64,000 nucleotides of DNA from the NCBI GenBank assembly GCA_964517265.1, contig CAZFBS010000002.1:62001-126000 (forward strand). The letters run 5' to 3'. Made by a program: the position numbers and the translations under genes. Numbering within the stretch: the stretch's first letter is position 1; each line of letters starts with the position of its first letter. The notes under the pieces are model-generated. The model had not been told where the DNA came from, did not search any database, and saw nothing but the letters and a program-made list of their open reading frames with translations. Shown here in pieces: positions 25,134 through 32,411 of the stretch. The stretch comes from REEP01 sp964517265 (GTDB lineage Bacteria; Pseudomonadota; Alphaproteobacteria; Rhodospirillales; Defluviicoccaceae).

Positions 25134-25943
25134 GTGGGCAAGCTGGACGGTAAAGTGGCCTTGATCACCGGTGCGGCGCGTGGCCAGGGGCGTGCCCACG
25201 CGGTGACAATGGCGCGCGAGGGAGCCGATATCGCTGCCCTCGATATCTGCCGGGATCTGCCGTATCCCCGCTATGCGCTGGCCACGCCCGAGGACATGGC
25301 GGAGACTGTGTGCCTGGTTCGGCAACTGCAACGGCGCGTGCTGGCCTTCGAGGTAGACGTGCGGTGTGCGCGTGAGGTGGAAGCGGCGGTCGAAGAGACG
25401 ATCGCCACCTTCGGCCAGATCGACATCTTGGTATGTAACGCCGGAATCGCGGACATGGCGCTGACCTGGGACATCACCGAGGAGTGGTGGGACGCCATGA
25501 TCGATATCAACCTCAAGGGATACTGGCTGGCGGTCAAATATGTGGTCCCGCACATGTTGGCCAGAAAGGCGGGCGGGCGCATCATCATGACCTCGTCGGT
25601 GGCGGGGCTGCGCGGCGATCCGGGGATGGCGCACTACTGTGCCTCGAAGTGGGGCGTGGTCGGGCTGGCCAAGGCTCTCGCCCACGAACTCTCGCAGCAC
25701 AACATCACCGTCAACACGCTGCACCCGACCGCCGTGGACACCGACATCATCCCCGGAATGGCCAAAGCCTCGGCAATGGCGGCGGACGATCTCATCGATT
25801 TCATCCATGCCGGTCATACCTTGCCGGTGAAGCTTATCGACGCTTGCGACGTGGCGAATGCCGCCTTGTGGCTGGCCTCGGACGAGGGCCGCTACGTGAC
25901 AGGCCACACTCTCCAGATCGACGCGGGAAGGATGCTGAAATGA
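25134..25943 (+). CDS. mycofactocin-coupled SDR family oxidoreductase
   Basis: A 269-residue short-chain dehydrogenase. Seen: the NAD loop TGAARGQGRAHA, the insert ICRDLPYPRYALATPEDMAETVCLVRQLQRRVLAFEVDVR, NAGIADM, the catalytic Ser in TSSVAGLRGD, YCASK with Tyr and Lys, and HPTAVDTDI. The insert with a YxLATPEDMAETV-like run after the second strand is the mark of the mycofactocin-dependent SDR subfamily, which holds NAD so tightly that it needs mycofactocin as external electron acceptor. The start is GTG 25134 (VGKLDGKVALITG) with AAAGGA upstream. The substrate is likely an alcohol or a terpenoid-like carbinol; unknown. Its stop overlaps mftB. Confidence 0.92.
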   Translation: MGKLDGKVALITGAARGQGRAHAVTMAREGADIAALDICRDLPYPRYALATPEDMAETVCLVRQLQRRVLAFEVDVRCAREVEAAVEETIATFGQIDILVCNAGIADMALTWDITEEWWDAMIDINLKGYWLAVKYVVPHMLARKAGGRIIMTSSVAGLRGDPGMAHYCASKWGVVGLAKALAHELSQHNITVNTLHPTAVDTDIIPGMAKASAMAADDLIDFIHAGHTLPVKLIDACDVANAALWLASDEGRYVTGHTLQIDAGRMLK

Positions 25944-26215
25944 AGACCCACAACTGCTACCGGCTGGTGCGCAATGTCGCCATCCGGCCCGAGCGGTTCG
26001 GCGCTCTTGTCTACAACTACGGCAATCGCCAGCTGTATTTCATCCATTCGCACCTTGTCGCCGAGTTCATGGTCGGCCTCGGTAGCGAACGTCCGCTAGA
26101 GGAAGCGGTCGCGACGTTCGTCGCAGAGCGCGCGTTGCCGCAGTCGGCGGCTGATACGCTGATCGATACCGTCGCGAAGCTGGAACGGATCGGAATCATG
26201 GAGGCGGTGGCTTGA
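25940..26215 (+). CDS. mftB: mycofactocin peptide chaperone MftB
   Basis: A 91-residue PqqD-like RiPP recognition element. Seen: MKTHNCYRLVRNVAIRPERFGALVYNYGNRQLYFIHSHLVAEFMV and a C-terminal helix DTLIDTVAKLERIGIME. The VRPExFGALxY...L.F...S core is the MftB pattern. It binds the MftA leader and presents it to MftC. It begins inside the SDR stop (ATGA) and ends overlapping the FIST gene start. It usually lies between mftA and mftC; here it is next to the SDR and 11 kb away from mftC. Confidence 0.9.
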   Translation: MKTHNCYRLVRNVAIRPERFGALVYNYGNRQLYFIHSHLVAEFMVGLGSERPLEEAVATFVAERALPQSAADTLIDTVAKLERIGIMEAVA

Positions 26216-27423
26216 ACGAAGAAGGGGCGGCGGTCATCCCGCAGGCGGAGATAAGCGAGCGGGGGCGCGACGGCCTTCGCGTCGGAGCATCCCGGGCGCC
26301 GAGCGCTGAAGATGCCGTGCGGGAGGTACGCGCGGCGCTGGGGGACGTCAGCGGCGGCTGTGTCATTTTCTTTTCCTCGGTCCGCTACGAGCGAGCCGCC
26401 CTGGCGGATGCCCTCGCAAAACACTTTGCCGACACGCAGGTGGTGGGATGCAGCACCGCCGGCGAGATCGCTCCCGGGGGGTACACCCGAGAATCGATGG
26501 TGGCCGTTCATCTTCCGGCGGGAGAGTTCGCCACCGTTGCTACCGTCGTCGAAAACCTGTCCGCGTTCGCACCGCTCGAAGGCCAGCAGCGGGTGCGCCA
26601 AGCCCTCGCTTCGCTGCAGGAGCGCATGCACGTGCCGCTCTCGGGGCACACGTTTGCCTTCGTTCTCATCGACGGCTTATCGCGCCAGGAGGAGTGGGTG
26701 GTCAGCACCCTCAGCGGGGCGCTAGGTGATATTCCGCTGTTCGGCGGCTCGGCGGGAGACGATCTCTTGTTCCACGATACCTACGTCTACACCGACGGCA
26801 TCATCCCGCGCGACTCCGCGGTGCTTCTTCTCGTCAATACGGCGGCCCCGTTTCACGTTTTCCACACCCAGCACTTCGTTCCCACCGACCGCAAGATGGT
26901 GGTCACCGCCGCGGATCCTTCCGCGCGTCGGGTTACCGAGATCAACGGCGAACCGGCCGCGCGGGAGTATGCACATCTGGTGGGGCTGGATGTCGATCGG
27001 CTGACCCCGATGGCGTTCGCCGCCAATCCGGTCGTGGTCCGGGTGGGGGGCCTCTACTACGTCCGGTCGATCCAGAAGGTCAATCCGGACGAAAGCTTGA
27101 CCTTTTTCTGTGCCATCGACGAAGGCATCGTGCTGACCGTGGCGGAGGGCCTCGACATTGTCGAGAATCTGCGCGACGCGCTGGCGGGCGTTCGGCAGGA
27201 AGTTGGCGAGCCGCGTCTGATCATCGGCTGCGATTGTGTCCTCCGCCGCCTCGAGGTCGAACGAAGGGCGCTGGCGCCGGATGTCTCACGGCTGTTGGCG
27301 GCCAACCGGGTGATCGGCTTTTCCACTTATGGCGAGCAGTTCAACGCCATGCATGTCAACCAGACCTTCACCGGTGTGGCGATCGGCGCACCGGGCGGTG
27401 CCGACGGGAATCGTGTCTCGTGA
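26212..27423 (+). CDS. FIST domain sensor protein (NosP-like)
   Basis: A 403-residue protein with the two-part FIST architecture. FIST_N is at about 30-220 (VIFFSSVRYERAALADAL, VVGCSTAGEIAPGGYTRESMVAVHL, LFGGSAGDDLLFHDTYVYTDG). FIST_C is at about 240-390 (ITEINGEPAAREYA, IGCDCVLRRLEVE, VIGFSTYGEQFNAMHVNQTFTGVAIG). In Pseudomonas and other bacteria, FIST proteins encoded beside NahK-type kinases are heme proteins that bind nitric oxide (NosP). The start is TTG 26212, overlapping the mftB stop. The next gene is a NahK/ErcS-like hybrid kinase, the known partner. The ligand is inferred from the family: NO, or a small amino-acid-like signal. Confidence 0.85.
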   Translation: MNEEGAAVIPQAEISERGRDGLRVGASRAPSAEDAVREVRAALGDVSGGCVIFFSSVRYERAALADALAKHFADTQVVGCSTAGEIAPGGYTRESMVAVHLPAGEFATVATVVENLSAFAPLEGQQRVRQALASLQERMHVPLSGHTFAFVLIDGLSRQEEWVVSTLSGALGDIPLFGGSAGDDLLFHDTYVYTDGIIPRDSAVLLLVNTAAPFHVFHTQHFVPTDRKMVVTAADPSARRVTEINGEPAAREYAHLVGLDVDRLTPMAFAANPVVVRVGGLYYVRSIQKVNPDESLTFFCAIDEGIVLTVAEGLDIVENLRDALAGVRQEVGEPRLIIGCDCVLRRLEVERRALAPDVSRLLAANRVIGFSTYGEQFNAMHVNQTFTGVAIGAPGGADGNRVS

Positions 27424-30143
27424 GCATCCTCATGCCGGAAGTCGATGACGAGTCCGCCGGGCATGCCGACCGCATCGCGCAACTGGAAAAGGACAACATC
27501 AAGCTCCGCAAGATCAACCGAGCGTTGATGGACCGGGTCGAGCGCAGCATGGACGCCCAAGGCTCTGCGTTCTCCATGTTCCAGACATCGGTAATGTTGG
27601 GGCAGGTGGTGCGCGATCGCACCGCGGCGCTGGCCGAGGTGCTGGCGGATCTGCGGGCCTCGAACTGGGCGCTGACGCGCGCACGAGATGAGGCGGAAAC
27701 CGCGAAGGGGCGGCTCAGCGATGCCGTCGAGAGCATTTCCCAAGCGCTCGTCTTGTTCGATGCCGACGACCGGATGGTGTTGGCCAACAGCATGTATCAG
27801 GCTTTGTGGAACTCTCTCGGGGTCACGATCGAGCCGGGCATTTCGTTTGCCGACATCGCGCGGCTGACGGTCGATCGCGGTTTGGTCAAGGCGGAGGGAG
27901 AGGCGCGCGAGGCATGGATCGGCCGGCGCATTGCCGATCATCGCAATCCGCACGGTGCTCAAGTCTTTCCGCTGGCAGACGGACGTTGGGTTCAGGTCAA
28001 TGAACGCCGCACCCGCGATGGCGGCGTCGTTTCAGTCTATACCGACATTACCGACCTCAAGCTTCGGGAAGCCGAGGAGCGCGAGCAGGAGCTTGCGCAA
28101 AAATCGCTTCTGCTGCAGTCCACGCTGGATACCCTCTCCCAGGGCGTGGCGGTGTTCGACGGTGATCTTCGACTGGTCGCATGGAACCGGCGATTCTTCG
28201 ATCTATGGGGCATGCCGGTCGATCTCGGGCAGGAAGGGGCGCCGCTGGAAGCGTTTTTGCTGGTGGCTGCCTGCCGCGGGGAGTACGGCCCGGGGGATCC
28301 TCACAAGCTCGCCCGCGAGCAGAGATCGACCCTGCTGCGGACGCTGCCGTCGTGCTGGGAGCGCCACCTCGGTGGCGATCGCGTGCTGGAAATGCGTCAT
28401 CATCCGATGCCCGACGGCGGGTTTGTGTGTGCTTACACCGATATCACCAGCCGCACGCGGGCGGCGGAGGCGCTACGAGACAGCGAGCGCCGGATTCGTC
28501 TGATCACCGACGCGATGCCGGCCCTGATCGCCTATGTCGATGCGGACCTGACCTACACGTTCACCAATCTGGCGTTCGAGGAGTGGTTCGGGCGCTCCCG
28601 CGATGCCATCAACGGCGTTGCGGTCCGGGACGTCCAGGGTGAAGCGCAGTTCGCACGGCTCAAGCCCTACATCGACGAGGCCATGGCCGGCCGCAGGGTG
28701 TCATTCGAGATCGAGGAGCCTTGGGGGGATGGCACTTTCCGGATCGCTCGCAAGAGCTATATTCCGCACCTGGACGAAAGCGGCCACGTCATCGGTTTTT
28801 TCGTTCTTACCCATGATATCTCGGAGCAGCGCGCGGTCGAGAAGGCGCTTCGGGAGTCGCATGAGACGCTGGAGCGCCGGGTTGCCGAGCGGACCGCCGC
28901 GCTGACCGAGCTGAATGCTCAGCTCTCCCAGGAAATTGCCGAGCGGCGGGCGATCGAGGATGCGCTGCGGGCGGCCAAGACCGACGCGGAGCGCGCCAAT
29001 CTGTCCAAGACCAAGTTCCTGGCCGCCGCCAGCCACGATCTATTGCAACCGTTGCACGCCGCGCGGCTCTACAGCTCGGCTCTGCTGGACAAGCGCCTCT
29101 CTGCCCCCAACAAGGCGATCGCCCGCAGCATCGACAAGGCGCTCGGCTCGGTGCACACCCTGCTCAACGCGCTGCTCGACATCTCCAAGCTCGATGCGGG
29201 GGCGGTGGAAGCCGAGCAATCGGCGTTTCCCGTCGAGAGCCTGCTCGATGAGTTGGCCGCGGAATACGGCAGTGTCGCCGCCGCCTGTGGCCTGCGGTTC
29301 CGCTACGTCGGCAGCTCGGCCTCCATCGTCAGCGATCCGCGGCTGTTGCAGCGCATCGTTCGCAACTTTCTCAGCAATGCGATCCGTTACACGCGGCGGG
29401 GACAGGTGATGCTCGGCTGTCGCCGGTCGGGCAGTGCCCTGCAGATCAGCGTCTGGGACACCGGGCCCGGCATTCCCGCCGACAAGCTCGGCATCATTTT
29501 CGAGGAGTTCCGACAGATCGACGTCGGGCCCCCGCCGGAAGGTGTGCGCGGCGAACGGGAGCGGGGCCTGGGTCTCGGTTTGGCGATTGTCGAACGGGTT
29601 GCGCACATTCTTGGCCATCCGATCGAGGTTCGCTCGGAGCCGGGACGGGGATCCGTATTCACCGTAACTGTTCCGCTCGCGCCCGGCTCCGCCGTAAGCG
29701 CCAAGACGGTGATCCCGACTGCGCGGGGGCTTGCCGCGCACCCCCGGGTGCTCGTGGTCGACGACGACAAGGACATCTGCGAGGCGATGAAAGCCCTGCT
29801 TACCGGTTGGTCCTGCCGCGTCGTCACAGCACGATCGGCGGAGGAATCCGCGGCCTGTGTCGTTGCGGAGGGAGGGGACCCGGATCTGATCATCGCCGAC
29901 TATCACCTCGGCGGGACGGCAACCGGATTGGAGGCAATCGAGACGGCCCAGAGGCTGCTCAAGCGCAAGGTTCCGGCGCTGCTGATCACCGCCGATCATT
30001 CGGCGGAACTTCACCAAGCGGTCTCTGTGCGAGGCTATCTGGTCCTCAACAAGCCGGTCAAACCGGCCCAACTCCGCGCCCTTATGACCCATCTCCTTGC
30101 AGCCGGCGCTTGTCCCGAGCCTCGACGGGACGGATCTGGCTGA
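27420..30143 (+). CDS. multi-PAS hybrid histidine kinase (NahK/ErcS type)
   Basis: A 907-residue soluble kinase from GTG 27420, which overlaps the FIST stop. In order: an N-terminal coiled coil (1-95), three PAS-like repeats (about 100-215 SQALVLFDADDRMVLANSMY, 225-350 SQGVAVFDGDLRLVAWNRRFFDLW, 360-490 MPALIAYVDADLTYTFTN), a long linker coil, HisKA with H-box AAASHDLLQPLHAARL near 538, HATPase (NFLSNAIRYT, DTGPGIP, GLGLGLAIV), and a C-terminal receiver (VLVVDDDKDICEAM from 777, DLIIADYHLGG). There is no transmembrane segment, so it reads a cytoplasmic input, presumably the FIST protein. Its 3' end overlaps the convergent response regulator gene by 62 bases. Confidence 0.9.
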   Translation: MSILMPEVDDESAGHADRIAQLEKDNIKLRKINRALMDRVERSMDAQGSAFSMFQTSVMLGQVVRDRTAALAEVLADLRASNWALTRARDEAETAKGRLSDAVESISQALVLFDADDRMVLANSMYQALWNSLGVTIEPGISFADIARLTVDRGLVKAEGEAREAWIGRRIADHRNPHGAQVFPLADGRWVQVNERRTRDGGVVSVYTDITDLKLREAEEREQELAQKSLLLQSTLDTLSQGVAVFDGDLRLVAWNRRFFDLWGMPVDLGQEGAPLEAFLLVAACRGEYGPGDPHKLAREQRSTLLRTLPSCWERHLGGDRVLEMRHHPMPDGGFVCAYTDITSRTRAAEALRDSERRIRLITDAMPALIAYVDADLTYTFTNLAFEEWFGRSRDAINGVAVRDVQGEAQFARLKPYIDEAMAGRRVSFEIEEPWGDGTFRIARKSYIPHLDESGHVIGFFVLTHDISEQRAVEKALRESHETLERRVAERTAALTELNAQLSQEIAERRAIEDALRAAKTDAERANLSKTKFLAAASHDLLQPLHAARLYSSALLDKRLSAPNKAIARSIDKALGSVHTLLNALLDISKLDAGAVEAEQSAFPVESLLDELAAEYGSVAAACGLRFRYVGSSASIVSDPRLLQRIVRNFLSNAIRYTRRGQVMLGCRRSGSALQISVWDTGPGIPADKLGIIFEEFRQIDVGPPPEGVRGERERGLGLGLAIVERVAHILGHPIEVRSEPGRGSVFTVTVPLAPGSAVSAKTVIPTARGLAAHPRVLVVDDDKDICEAMKALLTGWSCRVVTARSAEESAACVVAEGGDPDLIIADYHLGGTATGLEAIETAQRLLKRKVPALLITADHSAELHQAVSVRGYLVLNKPVKPAQLRALMTHLLAAGACPEPRRDGSG

Positions 30144-30819
30144 AGTCGAAGGCACTGGCGGCAAGGATCGCTTGCACACGTGTTCTCAGGTGAAGCTTGC
30201 GCAGAAGACCCGAAACATGAGTCTTGACGGTGGGTTCGGCAAGGTTGAGGGCGCGCGCGATCTCCTTGTTGGAAAGGCCGCGAACCAAGCCGTCCAGAAC
30301 CTGCAGCTGTTTGCGTGTCAGCGTCGCTAGCGCGTCGGGAGCAATCGGACCGGCCGGACTCTCCTCGCCGCCGCCGGCTGCGTTGGTCCGAACAACCTCC
30401 CCGGGGACGTAGACCCCGCCGGCCATGACCAGTTGAAGGGCTCCGATCATCGCGAGGCGTGATGCTGACTTGGGAAGGTAGCCGACGGCGCCAGCCCGGA
30501 TCGCCTCGAGTACGGTCCCCCGTTCCGACGTGGCCGAAACAACCACGACGGGGATTGCCGGTGCCTCATGCCGCAGCAGCGCCAAGCCGGTCAGGCCATC
30601 GGCGCCGGGCATCCTCAGGTCGAGCAGGATGAGATCCAGACCGGGAGCGTCCCGGATCCGCGCCAGCGCTTCATCCAGACTGGCGGCTTCGAGACAAACT
30701 GCCTCCGGGTTCATCTGGGTGACGACCGAGATCATTGCCTCTCGGAACAAAGGATGGTCGTCCGCGATCAGGACCTGCAGTGCGGTACTGCAGGCGTTGC
30801 TTGGGGTTCTTTTGCGCAT
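30082..30819 (-). CDS. LuxR/NarL-type response regulator
   Basis: A 245-residue regulator. A receiver domain lies at about 12-130 (VLIADDHPLFREAM, LILLDLRMPGADG with the phospho-Asp, VVVSATSERG, GYLPKSAS). A C-terminal LuxR-type HTH follows (LATLTRKQLQVLDGLVRGLSNKEIARALNLAEPTVKTHVSGLLRKL). The start ATG 30819 (MRKRTPSNACS) has AAAGGG directly before it; the frame is open further upstream but lacks a good signal. It is convergent with, and overlaps, the hybrid kinase gene. By position and type it resembles the ErdR/EraR/AgmR regulators of alcohol oxidation in Pseudomonas, so it probably controls the locus. Confidence 0.88.
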   Translation of the reverse strand: MRKRTPSNACSTALQVLIADDHPLFREAMISVVTQMNPEAVCLEAASLDEALARIRDAPGLDLILLDLRMPGADGLTGLALLRHEAPAIPVVVVSATSERGTVLEAIRAGAVGYLPKSASRLAMIGALQLVMAGGVYVPGEVVRTNAAGGGEESPAGPIAPDALATLTRKQLQVLDGLVRGLSNKEIARALNLAEPTVKTHVSGLLRKLHLRTRVQAILAASAFDFSQIRPVEARDKRRLQGDGS

Positions 30820-31078
30820 CCCCTTTATCCCGCCTCCCGAATGGCGCACCGGGCACCATATTCTGCTTTCTATAGTGTACCACGAAGTTGGCGGGTGTCC
30901 GCCCGCATTCTTGATGTCGCACGGGAAGTCAGAAGGAGCGCGCAAGGGCGGCCGTTCATTTCGGAACTTTTGCAAACCCTTAATCCGCAACGCCGGGGTT
31001 CGTTCGAAATCGCCCGGGCGCTTGGTGGAAACCGACGGCGGGTGAAGGCCAGATTCTTGACCTCAGCGAGGACGCGAG

Positions 31079-31804
31079 ATGCCGATCAAGCTGCACAAAT
31101 TCGGGGAGTTCTGGGGCATCCCCGACCCCAGTCCGTTCTGCCTGAAGGTGGAGAATTTTCTCAAGGAAACCGGGATTCCTTACGAGAGTGTCCCGTTCGA
31201 TCCGATGCGCAGCTTCTCGAAGGCGCCGAAAGGCAAGCTGCCGTTTATCGAGGACGAGGATGAAACCCGCATCGGCGATTCGACACTGATCATCGATCGG
31301 CTTTCCCGCAAGCGGAGCATTGACCTCGATGCGCCTCTCGACGATCGACAGAAAGCGATCTCGCTGGCGTTCCGGCGCATGCTCGATGAGCACCTCTATT
31401 GGATTGGCGTGAACTTTCGTTGGATGGAGGAACCGGGGTGGACGGTGATCCGCGAGACCTTTTTTTCCAGCATCCCCTGGGCGGGACGCACGCTGATCGC
31501 GGCGATGCAGCGTCGCAAGTTCGCAGCCGCCCTGAAGGTGCAGGGGGTGGGGCGTCATTCGCGAGAGGAGATCTGTCGGCTCGGGCAGGACGACCTGGAG
31601 GCCCTCAGTCGGCTGCTGGCGACAGACACCTGGTTTTTCGGAATGGACCGGCCGACGTTGCTTGACCTCTGGGCGCACGCGTTCGTTAGCCAGATCATCG
31701 TGCCGCCCATCGACTCGCCGCTGAAGCAGACGACCTTGCAACTGGGTAACCTCATCGACCACTGCGCGCGTCTGCAGGCCCGGCTCTACCCGCCTCCCGC
31801 ATAG
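31079..31804 (+). CDS. glutathione S-transferase-like protein (metaxin/FAX branch)
   Basis: A 241-residue protein with an N-terminal thioredoxin-like half (KLHKFGEFWGIPDPSPFCLKVENFLKETGIPYE, then KGKLPFIEDEDETRIGDSTLII) and an all-helical C-terminal half (REEICRLGQDDLEALSRLL, MDRPTLLDLWAHAFV). The DPSPFCLKVE motif and the short N-terminal domain resemble the GST branch that includes failed-axon-connections and metaxin-like proteins. The substrate is unknown. It converges on the small subunit gene of the Ehr complex and is not evidently part of either neighbour cluster. Confidence 0.75.
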   Translation: MPIKLHKFGEFWGIPDPSPFCLKVENFLKETGIPYESVPFDPMRSFSKAPKGKLPFIEDEDETRIGDSTLIIDRLSRKRSIDLDAPLDDRQKAISLAFRRMLDEHLYWIGVNFRWMEEPGWTVIRETFFSSIPWAGRTLIAAMQRRKFAAALKVQGVGRHSREEICRLGQDDLEALSRLLATDTWFFGMDRPTLLDLWAHAFVSQIIVPPIDSPLKQTTLQLGNLIDHCARLQARLYPPPA

Positions 31805-31862
31805 GCGCGGCGGCGACCGATCGCTGCTGCGCGCTTCCCTTCGTGGACATCGCGCCCGCGGA

Positions 31863-32399
31863 TCAGGACCTGGCGGTGTTCGCCGGACGGGCGCAATCGA
31901 GCAGAGCCAACAACCCTTTCATGATAGCCGTTGGCGTCGGCGGGCAGCCGGGGATATGCAGATCGACCGGAATGACCGCCGAGACGCCGCCGACCACGGC
32001 GTAGCTTCCGGCGAAGCAGCCTCCGTTGCGCGCGCAATCGCCGAGCGCAACCACCCATTTCGGCTCCGGAGTCGCTTGCCAGGTCCGCTCGAGCGCTTCT
32101 CGCATGTTTTTCGTCACCGGCCCGGTGACAAGCAGCACATCGGCATGGCGCGGCGAGGCCACGAACCGCAGGCCGAACCGCTCGATGTCATAGTAGGCGT
32201 TGTTGAGAGCATGAATCTCCAGCTCACAGCCATTGCAGGATCCGGCATCCACCTCGCGGATCGACAGGCTGCGTCCCAGATGCTGGCGTGCCCGCTCGCC
32301 CAGCGCGGCGGCCAGTTCGGCGAGTGCGTCTGCATCCGGCGAGGGCGGCGTTTCGCTGAGCGGCGGTCGGATCAGGCTTTCGAACAACAGCTTGCGCAT
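31863..32399 (-). CDS. hydrogenase-4/complex I-like small subunit (HyfI/NuoB-like)
   Basis: A 178-residue iron-sulfur protein of the NuoB/HyfI family. The four ligands of a single [4Fe-4S] cluster are seen as CNGC (in DAGSCNGCELEIHAL), C in ALGDCARNGGCF, and GCPPTP near the C-terminus. So this subunit looks able to hold cluster N2. It is the last gene of a six-gene minus-strand run with the membrane subunits HyfB/C/E/F-like and a large subunit. It could pass electrons to or from a large subunit that lacks Ni ligands. Confidence 0.88.
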   Translation of the reverse strand: MRKLLFESLIRPPLSETPPSPDADALAELAAALGERARQHLGRSLSIREVDAGSCNGCELEIHALNNAYYDIERFGLRFVASPRHADVLLVTGPVTKNMREALERTWQATPEPKWVVALGDCARNGGCFAGSYAVVGGVSAVIPVDLHIPGCPPTPTAIMKGLLALLDCARPANTARS

Positions 32400-32411
32400 G
32401 GGTCGAGACCT

